Shown piece after piece: positions 1-12,448 of a stretch of DNA of 64,000 nucleotides. The first letter of the stretch is position 1. Each line of letters opens with the position of its first letter. The position numbers and the translations under genes are program-made. Under the pieces are notes generated by a model. It ran no database searches. It worked only from the letters and a program-made list of their open reading frames with translations, and had not been told where the DNA came from. Source of the stretch: Citrus sinensis (taxonomy: Eukaryota > Streptophyta > Magnoliopsida > Sapindales > Rutaceae); assembly GCF_022201045.2 (NCBI RefSeq), contig NC_068562.1:13205001-13269000 (forward strand), in the 5' to 3' direction.

Positions 1-481
1 GGCAAAACAAACTTGGCATCTCAATCCAATGATCAAGAATAGCAAAACCCAAAAGATGTAAACCAAAAAAGTGGGGATGGTGAAGGATTTATAGTTGTCA
101 GAAAAAGGAAAAGAAACCGACAGCAGATCGCAAATGGGGTAACTGAGATGTGCAATCATCAATCCACCTGTGCTTCCGTTCGTTAAAAGAGAGAGCAAAG
201 TAAAAAAATGCAAACGCGTTGTCCTGTTTCTCCCAGTTTTATTCGAGAGATTTTTTACTTAATGTTAGTATTGTGGAAATGGTCAAAAAATGGAGACTTG
301 ATTGTATCATTTGGATATCCTCCCTGGATGTTCTAATAATATGTGTACAAATCGGTTTTTTATTTTGATCATTAAATAATGAGTAATTAATTAACCGATT
401 TTCCTTGTACAAGAAATCTGAGATGTTGCTTTTATAGATAGAGTTTCCTCAAATTAATTGGTATTAGGCTGGGGCTTGTGA
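1..481. other. intergenic, no gene seen
   Basis: AT-rich DNA with no convincing open frame. A weak inverted similarity (gtacaaatcggtt near 346 and aaccgattttccttgtac near 394) suggests a small foldback repeat. Confidence 0.4.
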
Positions 482-552
482 ACAATGCTTTTGGAATGGA
501 ATTAACCCACTGATAGCTTTAATTTGCAGCTAAAGTTGCTGCACTGATGATG
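482..552 (-). pseudogene. RLP LRR fragment (relic) downstream of RLP-A
   Basis: This short stretch resembles positions about 1670-1735 inside RLP-A, the part encoding the LRRs with the residues LQKNALSG. Both share the plus-strand words ggaattaacccact and gcactgatga or a close variant. It has no open frame of useful length and is isolated from other exons. It is read as the remains of another RLP copy that once lay beside RLP-A. Confidence is moderate because the match is only about 70 bp. Confidence 0.5.
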
Positions 553-624
553 CTACAACCAACATAGTATTTGGCAAAACTCCTTATTTGGATTTGTAGC
601 ATTTCGAGTCTCAGGTTCTTTCAA

Positions 625-3600
625 TCAACACAATCTCCGACAGAATACATATTTGGAAAGCCAATAGTAGCTTGTGTCAATACATCTATCAATGAAATAG
701 AACCATAATCTGCGCCAATGTGAGTTTATGCAAAGGGCCACAATCAAACCCAATATTACTGTCGCATAGGTTGCACCAAAACTCCAGTATAATGCCACCA
801 TACTAATTGCAGATTCATCTTCTCCTTCTTCTTTGCCTGCTGGTGTTGCTGTCGGTGTCACTGCACTGCTGCATTTCCTCTTTATGAGTGAACCACATAG
901 ATAAAGGTTTCCTTTATAATTGTTTTCATCAAACGTGCCAAACTGCCCTTTGTCTGGGGTTGGGCCGGACAAGTTATTGTATGACACGTTGAAATTTGAT
1001 AAAAAGTTGAGCCCAGTGAGTTGAGGAGGAATTCTACCACTTAATCTATTGTGGGAAAGGTCCAGGCTCTCTATCATTTTTAGATTGGAGAAACTCTTAG
1101 GTATAGAACCTAATAGTAAATTATTGGACAGATTCAATGCATGAATATTTTGAAGTTGACCAAGTTCCCATGGAATTTCTCCGCTCAACTCATTGCTTGA
1201 CAGATCCAGTCCAGTCATGTAGTTAAGATTGCTACCAGTGAAAAATTCATATCTATTTTTTGTCGCAAATTCTGCTTCTACTTGTCGATCTATTGCGGAA
1301 TGTTTTTCAACAGGCGGTTGCAGATCAAGAGTGGAATTGTAGTAAGTAACAATGGTAGGGTTTAAAGACAGATATTCTTTATAACCCTCAAGTAGTTCAT
1401 ATTCATAAGAGAAATCATCAATTCTTTCTCTCCAGATTGACACATTACCCAAGCATGAAGGTATTGACCCATTAAGTCTGTTCTGCGAAAGATCAATGAT
1501 ACCTAATTTTTTTATTTGGCATAATTGATTAGGAATACGTCCTTGCAGATAATTTCCTCTCAAAAGAAGAACATGCAAATTCGAAAGCTCATTGATCTGA
1601 TGAGGGATCCTACCAAAAAATTTATTATCCCTTAAATCTAGAGTCATTAATGCAGAGCTTCTAAACAGTGCATTTGGAATTAACCCACTAAGGGCATTCT
1701 TTTGCAGATAAAGGTGCTCTACTGATGAAAGATTCAAGGAAGCTATCATGGACCCAGATAAACTATTTTCAGAGATGTCTACAAGCTCAAGACTTTCAAG
1801 ATTGTTAAGCTGGACTGGAAAATTACCTTCCAAATGGTTTTTTGACATTAAAAGAACCCAAAGGGTTGAGATGTTACCAATCCAATGAGGAATATTGCCG
1901 GATAACATGTTGTTAGATATATCTAATGCCTCTAATGAAGTGGAGCTCAACAAACCATCTTTCATCTTCCCACTGAAATGATTGTTGTTCAAATATAACC
2001 AACGCAAATAAGTCAAGTTGAAGTAATTGGGAAAAATTTGGCCATAGAAATTGTTACTTGATAGGTCCAACATATCTAGAGGGAGGCAACCAGAGACTAT
2101 AGGTCGGGGTAATTCTCCTGAAAAGTTATTTCTAGACAAATCCAGTATAAGTAGCTGTTGCATCTTGCCCATTGAATAAGGAATATCACCTTCAAAAGCA
2201 TTTTCTGACATATCCAAAGACTCCAATTTCTGAAGGAAAATACCCATATTCTGTGGTAGCTTACCAGTGAAATTGTTACTGGAAATATCTAGAAGACGAA
2301 GCATATCGTGTTTGGCATTTGGAAGTAGTGGAAGAATTCCTGAGAATGAGTTATTCGCCAAAGACAAAGTTTGTAATCTTGAGTTGTTTTGCAATAACCA
2401 AGCTGGGAAATTTCCAACCAACTTATTGTGAGAGAGGTCAAGGAATCTTAAGTGGTATTGGTGTAAAAGAAAAGTAGGACTGACATTTAAATTGCAGTTG
2501 GATAATTGGAGAACCTTCAAACAATATGTAGGGAGCCAGTTTTCAGTTTTCACTTGCAACATATTGTTTCTTGATGAGAGCAGCAAGACCTCAAGCCTTG
2601 AATGATTAGCTAATGAACTCAGGGGGAATGTGCCTTGGAAATTGATGGAAGAGAGATCCAAATATTCAAGTGATGTGAGGTTGGTGATTATAGAAGGCAA
2701 GTTTCCACTTAACTGATTGTAAGAAATATCAAGAACTTTGAGATGGATCAAGTTGTTGAAACATTGAGGCAGCTGACCCTCAAAATTATTTGCTCCAAGA
2801 TTCAACTCTAAAAGATTCTTCAAGTCACATATTCCTAAAAATGAAAGTAAAAATAGAAGGCTTCCAATTTCATAGAATGAAACTCCTATAAAATGTAGTG
2901 TTTTGTAGTTTTTAATTATGGCAAATTCAATCGTAAACCCAATCTAAGACTTATAAAAAAGTCATAAAATCAAATTGTCTAATTATTTTGGTCAACGTAA
3001 ATAACATTATCCATTTAATTCTTATATAATGTGATGTTGATTGCAAAAGTGTTTCAATTAACCTTAAAAAAAAAAAAAAAGAACGATCAACACTTCTTTT
3101 CATCATAATCAGCTGCTGCTTTATTGTTTAAATTAAAATTATGATTTTCTCTGGAATAATTTGATACTTCGTCTTGTTTATTGGATATTGGTATTCTAAT
3201 CTCTAAATTAAAATTATGATTTTTCAGTTGTTTTCTTAAATAATAGTTTGTCTTAAAATACACTTAAATTTGTCTTAAATTTTTTACTCCTCTCTAGCAT
3301 AAACAAAACATGTTTGAAAAGAATTTACCGGAGGAAAAACAAAAAAAGAAGGAAAAAAGAACTTTTCTTCATAATCTAGGAAGTAGCTACCCACAAACGG
3401 TTTGTCATTATTTCAAATATTCAATTATCATGTTTCAACATAAAAACACCGAGTAGATTGTTTGCTTCGGTTTCTAGAAATCTGTTTATATTATTATTAC
3501 TCAATCTAACGCTTCCAAGTTTTTGAATTTGGCTAATTCTGCGTCAAGAACTAATAATGAGGATAAATAAAAAATTTTAATTAGATTTGGGAGTTTTGTC

Positions 3601-5281
3601 TTAATTCTTCTATATAGTTTTGATATATACTTATCCATAATACTTCAAAAGCATTGAAATGAAAAAGCTATTGAAGACTTCGTTTTTCATTCAGAACTTT
3701 TCTATTAAAAGAATCAGAAGAAACGGAGAGAGTGAAAGAAATGAGGGGAGTCAGGACTCAGCAGACAGTGGTAGGGTTTGTCAAGTACTAAACTTCATTA
3801 AAGAAAGCAGTGGCTCTAATTCAAATTTGAGCATGAGCTAGTAGTTGATGGAATATGCCGGCTGTCTCGAATCAAAATAATGAAGAAGGGGAATTCAAAA
3901 TTATATTAAAATTAATTAAGTTAATATCCCGAAAGGGATTCAGAAAAAGAAAAAAGAAAAAAGAAAAAGGCCATAACATTACAAAAAAGAAAAGAAAAGA
4001 AAAAAACTAGGAAATTAAATAGAAGTTATGATTGTTGCAGTATACCTTGAATTGTAGTTATTCCACAATCTCTAAGATCCAATGTTTTCAAGTTTGTCAG
4101 ATTTGCCAATCCTACATGGCCGATAAAAATGAAAATATTGTTTCAAAATTATTGTAGAGCGATGAGATATCTGTGTTTGATAAACATCTTGGTAAATTTG
4201 CTTCTTAACTGTGTCTCAGTACATAGCTTACCTAGCCTTGTTAAAGAGCCCCATATTGGGTTATCACGTAGATCCAATAGTTGCAGGTTTCTCAAATTTG
4301 ATAATCCTGAGGACATAAATTAATGTTGATTAAGACATATAAATAGAGAAATTCTCAGATCAAGATGCTAAATGTAAATTTCGTGCAGATTCATTATTAC
4401 ACTATATGGTGTTAGTGTATTTCCATTCTATTAAGTATAATACTACATAATGTAATAGCAAATCCACACGAAATCTGCATTTAAGCATATATAAGTTTTT
4501 CTCCCTCGATGTGTGTGTGTGAGCAATTAAGTTGCGCCTTACATATCTTGTGGCCTGGAATGTATATACCTTCTATGGTTCTGGAACCTTCAATGTTATT
4601 GTCCCGCAGAATCAAAGTGGTAAGTGATATCAGTGAAGTCGATGGTAATATGCTGTCATTGAAGTGATTAGCTTCAAGATTTAAGATCTTCAGCTGCTTC
4701 AAGCTCCCATTGCTGTCGTAAGCTGCTAATTGCATGCACTATTAGTAGCTCACTGACATTAATTTTTCTTTTAAAACGAATATGCAAATTGTATATCAAA
4801 AACCAAAATAACAATAATACTAATGGACGAGAAAGATATATATGATGTACACACCTCTATTCTCATAGAAACCTTCAAACGCATTGAGAGATAAGTCGAG
4901 GCTTTGCAATTCTTCAAAAGGATGAAACAGTGAGAAATTCATAAGTGAAACTCCAAAAAGAGAGTTATAAGAGAAGTTGAATTTGGCTGTATCATTAAGC
5001 AAGAGATGCATCACCCGTCTTGTAGTGGCGTTGCACTTAACTCCATCCCAATCATTACAACAATCAGACGACATTCCATCATCATCAACCCATGAAGTAA
5101 GAATTTCTTCTGCATATTCCGTATCACTGATCGATATAAAGAAGCTCTTGAGTGCCAACAGACCAATCCTCTCTTTTTGCAAGCAACATTTGTATCCATG
5201 CATTTGCATCAAAACAATAATCAAAATCAGTGACATTGAAAACTTAATCAAGGTAGTTTCCATTGCGAAGCAACTTTTCAT
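625..5281 (-). CDS. RLP-A: LRR receptor-like protein, 5 exons, about 977 aa
   Basis: Predicted plasma-membrane receptor-like protein: extracellular LRRs for ligand perception, one membrane helix, no kinase. Exons on the minus strand are 5281-4855, 4725-4570, 4306-4232, 4111-4046 and 2834-625. All borders are GT..AG, all introns are phase 1, and the sum is 978 codons. Exon 1 gives a signal peptide and an LRR N-cap with the paired cysteines SDCC..W and KCNATT. The middle exons each carry about one LRR. The long exon carries some 20 LRRs with LxxLxLxxN spacing, a non-LRR island ending in KNRYE, a C-cap with NLYLCGS, an acidic EEGEDES stretch, a transmembrane segment near residues 925-950 and a tail of about 27 residues ending RRLC. 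A second ATG (METT, 5263) is an alternative start. Intron 4 contains a decayed extra LRR exon. By family knowledge such RLPs signal through partner kinases of the SOBIR1/BAK1 type; the ligand is unknown. Confidence 0.85.
3466..3538 (-). pseudogene. decayed single-LRR exon in RLP-A intron 4
   Basis: The minus strand has a gcag acceptor followed by codons for LAKFKNLEALD, matching exon 7 of RLP-B (LAKFKNLKALD). One base is then missing in the GAT(T)TGAG word, giving an immediate TGA. The donor position reads cgaagcaaac where a gt is expected. The exon should be skipped. Because single-LRR exons in this family are phase 1 at both ends, skipping it leaves the rest of RLP-A in frame. Confidence 0.65.
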
Positions 5282-5349
5282 TTGGTTAATTTACTCGCTC
5301 TTAAAATAATACGTGCAATAATGAAGAAATTCAATAATTATACTAAACA

Positions 5350-5355
5350 TTTATA
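5350..5355 (-). promoter_or_regulatory. possible TATA box of RLP-A
   Basis: The minus strand reads ctataaatg about 70 bp before the RLP-A start codon. The spacing fits a TATA box with a 5' leader of about 40 nt. Motif and position only. Confidence 0.35.
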
Positions 5356-6064
5356 GACCTTGCAAATTTATTGGTTAAGGATTACCGCTCGCGCCAACTC
5401 AAATCAACTAAGAAGAAATATCTGTGGCGATATAATTTTGACCATAGACTTGCAAATTATACACAAACCCTTGATTTTATGTGAAAATAATTTTATGAGA
5501 CTTTTGGGAAAAAAAAGGCATGTTTGACTAATTATGAAACTAAGGAAATCATATTTGATCATGTAAACATATTTTGAGGATTTCAGTGTCTTTTCCCTTC
5601 ATTTTCTTATCTACTTAATTGATGTCTTTTCAATTTATATTAGAACTTAATGAGACTTTCGGAAGAAAGCCATGCTCTCGATTTAATGCTGGGCAAAAAG
5701 TCCAAATTAAGGGTATGATCAATTATCTATTCCCGTATTGATTCTCAATTCCTCTTCATTGAAAATAATTTGATTGGATATTTGGTAAATTTATATTAGG
5801 ATAATTACCGTTCAACTTTTCACAAACTGCAAAATAATAGATGACTACAAAAAAGTATTGACTCATCATTTTATATATCTTCACAAAACTTTATATTTTA
5901 TTACTATATATTTACAAAAACTTAAATTAATAGAGAACCAATCATCCACTATTTCTCCAAATATCATATACATGTTTTGGTTAATTACTCACAAAAGTGT
6001 GTGGTGTATAATGTTACAAACATACAAGTTCAATTAAAATGACTCTAGTCTTCTTTACATTGCG
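5356..6064. other. intergenic, no gene seen
   Basis: AT-rich sequence upstream of RLP-A. No coding frame or structured repeat is supported. Confidence 0.4.
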
Positions 6065-6072
6065 AGTTGCGA

Positions 6073-6570
6073 GTAGGGATGGCAAACAGCGGGCCTGGGC
6101 CGGGCTTTTTCAAGCCCCTATCCAAGTCCTCTATCAGCTAAGTGTACAGGCCTGGGCCGGGCTTGGGCTTTATTTATTTATTTATTTTAATTTTTTAAAT
6201 TATTGTAAATTTAAAATAAATTAATGATCAATAAGTTATTACAATCATAGATAAATTAAAAAATATATATTTTAAATTATAATAATAAATAAAACAAATA
6301 AAAACTCATAACTTTAATTATCTTTAATATTGGATTTTCTAATCCAAACGCTCTCTTAATTAATTGACACAAAAAAGAGAATTTAGTATCATAATTTTAA
6401 TTTTTTGGAATCATAATTGATTTATAAGTTAAAAATTATTTTTTAAAAAATAGTAAGCTTAGACTTTGTCTGGATTTTTTTTCTTGGGCCCTTATTCAAA
6501 CCCTCATAGGTGAGGACCGGGCCTAAGCCAGCGGGCTTAAACTGGGTCCAAACTTTTTTACCACCCCTAA
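6073..6570. mobile_element. hAT-like non-autonomous element, GGCCTGGGCCGGGC-rich ends
   Basis: The left end reads gtagggatggcaaac and the right end ttaccacccctaa, imperfect inverted termini of the TAGGGRTGG...CCAYCCCTA type. The flanks agttgcga (6065-6072) and agttgcaa (6571-6578) form an 8-bp target duplication with one mismatch, as expected for hAT transposition. Near the ends lie repeated G/C words (gcctgggccgggctt at two places on the left, ggaccgggcctaagcc on the right); the core is AT-rich. No transposase frame is present. Confidence 0.6.
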
Positions 6571-6578
6571 AGTTGCAA

Positions 6579-7234
6579 GCAAAAGCGCTTTACTAATTCT
6601 ACATGGAAAATAAAAGTTGACTGACTTTTTCAACAAACAAGTGGACGTCAAAGTCTTTTTCCTCCAGCAGTTGATGGCAATTTTCATTAACAATAAGATA
6701 AAGTTGATTGACAATTTAAATAATCTAAGGGTACGATTGGGTTCACATTGAATTATCAAATAATCTATTTGACCATTGACTCTCAAATAATATGGGTGGA
6801 GCCATTTATTCGGTTCCTCATTCAAGTATCTCAGCAGCCATAATTTACTTGAGGAAAGACTTGATTGAAGTTGAAAATAAAAGCTGACTGCACGCAAATT
6901 GACTGGCGTTTATGCAACAACCCAAGTTGACTGCAGAGATAAAATTTTACACTTGTTAATTTAAATGGAAATTAATCAAATCCGATCTCAGAAACTTATA
7001 AAACAAGTCCTGGTGCAACATTTTCAAGGTTTGAGGGAAAAATGGAAAGATGTATTGATATTACTAACCTTTTAATAACAGTAAATTAATATTAAGGAAA
7101 TCTGCTATTGATATTAAAAACATCAATCACTGATGTGTTGATATTGCAAAACTCTTTACTCTGTTTATTAGGAGAATATCATTTAGCTTTTCCAAACTTC
7201 AGAAGACATGCTTGTTATGAGTAAAAACATCAAT
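6579..7234. other. intergenic, no gene seen
   Basis: No supported gene. An open frame on the minus strand (6523-6897) runs into the hAT-like element and has no recognisable domain. Confidence 0.35.
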
Positions 7235-7453
7235 CACTTAACTCCCTCCCAAACTGCAACGTCACAGATCCCATTATCAACCCAAGAAGTAAGAATGTTG
7301 TCAGCGTATTCACTATCACTCACCGATACAAAGGAGCTCTTGATTGCCATTAAAGAAATCCTCTCTTTCTCCAAGCAACATTTGAATCCATGCATTTGAA
7401 TCAAATCTATGGCAATCCACACTGAAAACCTAATTAAAAACCTTTCCCTTTTT
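7235..7453 (-). pseudogene. RLP first-exon relic
   Basis: The minus strand encodes RFLIRFSVWIAIDLIQMHG, then KCCLEKERISLMAIKSSF and SEYADNILTSWVD. These match the signal peptide and LRR N-cap of the intact RLPs, most closely RLP-D. The equivalent of the RLP-D start (atgggaagg) reads aaagggaaagg, so the ATG is lost. Homology stops after gttaagtg, just before the second half of the cysteine pair, and a TGA follows. No downstream exons are found nearby, so this is a truncated copy. Confidence 0.75.
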
Positions 7454-8092
7454 AACCTAAGATTAAACTTTAATTTAATTTGTTGCACTCTCAAAGCTTA
7501 TGTCTCGCAAGATATAACTATATCTATTCGGAATTTTTTTATTAAAAATAATTATTTTGATTGTAAGAAGGTATAGTTAGTAATTTTACATATTATAAAG
7601 ATTGACAATCCAATAAATAACTGTTACAATTATAGTGAGATAGTGATGTAACGGATTCTATAAAAAAAAGGCTGAACAGGAACACTAACAAATTATACAA
7701 AAGGGTTAATTGATGCAGCTAGGGTGATTGATATAGATAGGAAATTTTTAATATTCTATTGATTTTAAGAATACTTGGAATAAAAAATAAAATAAAAATT
7801 GTGTTGATTCTGCAAAATATTGTGAATTTAGTGTGCGTCAGATCTCGATAATTCAAAGAATGACTTAAAAACAATAAGAATGGATTTCAAACAAAGAGTT
7901 TACTATACATAAAATAATGAGTATCTAGTATTGAGTCTTCCTCAAAGACTACGAATGAGTAATGACGCTTATGTATGTCAACTCGATCGGACTTAAACTA
8001 GCGGACTCCAATTTGAGCATTTTCACGAGAAGTATAGTATGACTTCATAACTTACACAAACATTTAAAAATTCAATTTAGATATCTAAGACA
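7454..8092. other. intergenic, no gene seen
   Basis: AT-rich, with no open frame or repeat that I can support. Confidence 0.35.
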
Positions 8093-8315
8093 AGGGTAAA
8101 CTTCAATTTACTCCCTGCTTAAATTGTTAATCTTCAATTTATTTCTTAAAAATGTGAAAATATTAATTTACCTCAATTTTTAGTTAAGAAAACATTAAAA
8201 AAAATATCAACGTGCCCGCAATTGCCCTCGTCTTTTTAAAAAAAATGAGGATAAATTGAGATTTTTATACTTTTTAGAAATAAAATGAAGATTGTCATTT
8301 TATCCAAAGGACAAG
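8093..8315. repeat. short inverted-repeat element (MITE-like)
   Basis: The left part (taatcttcaatttatttctt) and the reverse complement of the right part (caatcttcattttatttct) match imperfectly over about 60 bp, giving a foldback of about 220 bp. No clear target duplication is visible, so the superfamily is open. Confidence 0.4.
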
Positions 8316-8895
8316 ATCCTGATTGTACCAAGTTATTTTAATTTTCTAGTTTAATTACAATGTAAAAAAAAAGGATTTATTCAAAATTTGGTCAAAGCCC
8401 ATGTCCAATGCTTTCTTCTATACTCCTACAGCCCAATTATTAATAAAATTATGATTTCTACTTTTTAATTCATTAATTTATTTTAATTAAAATTAAAATT
8501 AAGAAAAAAGTTACATTCGGAACATTCGGGATGGTATTGGTATTTTAACCGATAGGAATTTGTTGCCTTTTTTTATCCCGATTAAAAAATGGTACCGGAT
8601 TCGTACAATTCTTTATTCCAATTAAACAATCATTAGGAATTAGTATTGGACAATCCCAATCAGGATGTACTGATTACCAACCTTAACATTTAGGTCTACA
8701 AGTTAATGGGTTTTTAGGGGGGGGGGCAATGTGAAACCATATGGTCATGTCATTTATCCTAATGAATTAATAAATAATTGAATTGTTTTAAGCAACATTC
8801 AAAAAAATGGAGAGAGCTTTTTCTTTTCCTCGGGTATTCCAAAAATTGTGTTTATTTCAAACTTAGGGGTTCCTCTATGATGCTGTAATTTTTTG
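8316..8895. other. intergenic, no gene seen
   Basis: Contains a run of ten G near 8718. Just outside the next element, gatgctgt and acagcatc form a small palindrome. Nothing coding. Confidence 0.35.
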
Positions 8896-9354
8896 ACAGC
8901 ATCAATAATGTTTTTAATTGTGTACCATTGGATTTAATCAATGGTACACAATATTTGTAGTAAAAAAAAAATATATAAAAATAATAGTAAACGGTTAACA
9001 AACGTGTAAGGGATGAAGAATTTTATAAAATAACCATGACCATCCTTAGAGTTTGAAACAATTTAACTTAAATAGCATATTTTATTTAAAATTATTTTTC
9101 AATCCTCCTTTAAATTTGAAATGTGATAATCTTTTTTAAATAAATCTTCCAAAATCTATTACCATTAAGTAGAAAATATAATGGTAGGTTATTTAACACA
9201 AATCAAATAAATAAGTTGCAATTGCAAAATTTATATATGATATAATAGTAATAAATAACACAACTAAGTACATATACTTAAGTAAATGTCATAGTTACAT
9301 CAATAAACTCATTGTTGAGATTGCTTGTAACATAAAAATTACTTGATCACACAT

Positions 9355-9470
9355 GTTTTAATAAAATTTAATATCGTATATTAAAATACTCATTATTTTA
9401 TATAATATTTTGTTTTAATAAAATTTAATATCGTATATTAAAATACTCATTATTTTATATAATATTAAGG
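9355..9470. repeat. 57-bp tandem duplication inside the 2-kb element
   Basis: The unit beginning ttttaataaaatttaatatc and ending in ttatataatatt occurs twice in direct succession, nearly identical. This points to a recent tandem duplication. Confidence 0.7.
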
Positions 9471-9582
9471 GTCATTGTATAATTGATCATGAAGTATGTA
9501 TTATTTTTAACACCCATTTAACATACTTATTCTCTTAACTTTATATTTATCTTACAATTAATATCCTTACATGATAGGAATT

Positions 9583-10145
9583 TTAAGTTTTATAAGCCTA
9601 TATATTTTCATTTTAATTTCAAATATCACTTTGTTAATTTCACAAAAGTTAAATCTAATATATATTCCTAATGAGCTTTAGTTTATGAACCGTGAAAGAT
9701 TATTTTATTGATATCATTTGATTGTAATTATAAAATTTTATTTTATTAAGAATCACTACTTTTGTTATGATAATTAATAGTGACAATAAATAAAATATTG
9801 CCACCAATAATATTTACGTGGGAAAAAAAAGTGAAAGGAAATCATTTATATTTTTAGATTTTTATTGACATGGTAGGAAATTATTTCAGCCTTATAAAAT
9901 TTAATTTTCACAAGTTTGTTTTCATTTTATTTTCAAATGTCACTTCGTTAATTTCATAAAAGTTAAATCTAACACATATTCCTAATTAACTTTAGTTTAT
10001 GAATCATGAAAGATAATTTTATTGTTATTCTTTGATAGTAATTATAAAATTTTTATGCTACGAAGAGTCATTACTTTTATTATGATAATGAATAGTGACA
10101 ATAAATAAAATATTACATCAAATAATATTTAATGGAAAAAATGAG
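9583..10145. repeat. about 312-bp imperfect tandem duplication inside the 2-kb element
   Basis: Marker words repeat with a period near 312 bp: aaagttaaatcta at about 9647 and 9959, ctttagtttatgaa, and atagtgacaataaataaaat. The two copies are clearly diverged, so this duplication is older than the 57-bp one. Confidence 0.6.
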
Positions 10146-10869
10146 GAAAAAAATCATTGTATGTTTTTATATTTCCATTATAAAGATATGGTTTGGGATA
10201 CTTTAACTTAAAATTTTGGCACAATATTTGAGCCACTAATATCTCATAGTCTAATGGTTGATATTGAAAGTCAAAGCAACATTTCATAATGTTATATCCT
10301 CCACCATTGAATTGCATGAAATAAATAGTTAAATTTTTTGATAAAAATTTAAATCACAATATTTCTCACTCTATAGTTATATAGACATATATATTTTTCA
10401 ATAATAATTGGTGAATAAAATATTTTTCATTTGTTGTGACTCATATAGTATTATTAACAAAACACATATAAAATAGTTTATTGCAATACTTTCTATTATC
10501 ATTATTGTTTAGGTATTAATGGTTTGTAATTAAATTCATACAGTACAAATTATTACAAGACTTTGTGTTAAATAACCTACTTGATATTATATTTTATACT
10601 TAATGGTAACTGATTTTGGAAGATTTATTTAAAAGAGATTATCATATTACAAATTTAAAGGAGGGCTGAAAAGTAATTTTAAATAAATATACTATTTAAG
10701 TGAAATTGTTTCAAACTCTAAGGGTGGTCACAATTATTTTACAAAAATTATCCACCCACTTGAACGGTTACCATTATTTTTAAATTATTTTTTTAGTATA
10801 AAGATTGTATACAATTAATTAGATCTAATTATTTATAATTAATACATTATTGATGCTGTAAAAAACACA

Positions 10870-12448
10870 AAGTTAAAAAGATAACACTCAATGAATTATT
10901 AGAAGATGAAGACATTTTTTTCTTTTTTTGGAAAAAAGTTTTTCCTACTACTACACCTCCATCAAAATCAATATAACATTAAAGGAAAATTGATCAAAAC
11001 CCTTTGCTGCTAAAAAGATTTTAATAATTTTTAACTTTTCTGTCTTTTATTATTTTTATCTTTGATATGGTAAGACCGCCATTGATCTATAAGAGTTGTC
11101 AGGAATAAAATAATAAAAGACCAAAAAGTTGAAAGTTAAGTTACGAGGCTACTGTCTTGTTAAAATTTTTCAGAATTTAAATATACGCAGTTAACATGTG
11201 TTTTGTGGGATGAACCACTAAAATTGCGTTATTATGCCAAAAGGACAAGGATCCTAATCCATGTCAAAAAGGGACTGAATTGAGAGTAAAATAGTAAAGA
11301 TCAATAAAGAAGGGATAAACACAGCAAAATTCCTTAGATAAGAAACCCACTACGGAATAAGTAAAGTATCAGTCATCCTAATAAAACCAATCAAAAGAGA
11401 GAAAGAAAAGGAGAAGTCAATGAAGCGAAAGGAAAAAAAAAAACACGGATCGAACAAGTTGATCACTGTTCTAATACCACTCGATTTAAACACTCCAAGA
11501 CCTTAAGAACTAACAAAGACTCAATCAAGAGCACACAAAACCCTAGGTTGATCGCAACAAGCTCTCTTTGATATACATAAATATAGGTGGATAAATGGAG
11601 TAAGGTAGCGAGGTAGAGAGAACAAGATTTGATGTCTCCCTCTCTCTAACTCGCAAAACACGGAGTGGATGAGATTGAGAAGAGCAGTGTCTGATTAGCA
11701 TTTTAAAGGCTGTTAAAACAGAGACCCAGAAGCTTCCCGCTCTTCTTTTAACCAACTTAACCAACCTCTGACCCAGTGAGACTGAACCAAATCACGTGCC
11801 TTGCGCGTGTGTTTAAATGACAGCGATAACCAGTTGAGGTAATATCGTTTAAGCTTTTCGATTCCGATGCGCAGGTGCTCCAAGTGAACTACATATCGGA
11901 CCGATATTAAATTATTAACTATAAACGGAGTAACCGAGGCCTTCGTTTACTATTGTTTTCAGATCAACTCTTATCTCACATGCACATTTTAGGCAAAAAG
12001 GTGAAACCCACCAAAGCATGCACCTTTCATATCTTGTTTCAATCACCAAATCATAGCATACTATGGCAGTAGTAATTCTGTGATGGTTAGGCTTTTATGG
12101 TGGGTGCAAATGTGCAATAATTAGTTAATTAAATTTTTATCCTTTTTGTAATTTTGTTTAAAGCTATTTTTGTAATATAAATAAACTGATTCATCTCAAT
12201 ATGACAATTTGCAGACTAGTTTTGTATTCTTTTAGCCTCTGAAATTTTAATATGAATAATAAATTACGAATATGTGAGTCAAGCGTGTCGCGGGTACAAG
12301 AAATCTTCAGAATCATTTGGCAGATGAAATGCACAACAAGGCATAAAAATTAATACATTATTCAAGAACCCAGGTTGAAAGCAACCGACTAAAATTAATA
12401 AATTAATACATAAAAGTTTAATTACACATAACAGAAAGATACGGTTAA
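10870..12448. other. intergenic, no gene seen
   Basis: Contains the primer-binding-site-like word listed separately near 11470 and purine-rich stretches. No coding frame with a recognisable domain. Confidence 0.35.
11468..11479 (-). other. LTR-retrotransposon primer-binding-site-like word
   Basis: The minus strand reads tggtattagaac, one base from tggtatcagagc-type words that pair with initiator methionine tRNA in plant Copia and TRIM elements. I cannot define flanking LTRs, so this may be a relic or chance. Confidence 0.25.

Larger units (their letters stand above)
8896..10859. mobile_element. 2-kb non-autonomous DNA element with about 300-bp terminal inverted repeats
   Basis: The left end acagcatcaataatg and the right end cattattgatgctgt are perfect inverted copies. 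Similarity continues inward for about 300 bp: on the left ccttagagtttgaaacaatt at about 9040, on the right its inverse near 10700, with shared words such as cctcctttaaattt and aaataaatcttccaaaatc. Long inverted ends suggest a Mutator-like non-autonomous element. No transposase frame is present and no clear 9-bp target duplication could be fixed. Confidence 0.6.

Noticed and set aside
4977-5309. Plus-strand open frame opposite RLP-A exon 1
   Set aside because: It is the antisense shadow of the signal-peptide/N-cap exon. The same kind of shadow appears opposite exon 1 of RLP-B and RLP-D.
8896-10859. CRISPR-like or satellite array
   Set aside because: Only two copies of each unit are present and the host is a plant; the repeats are duplications inside a transposon.
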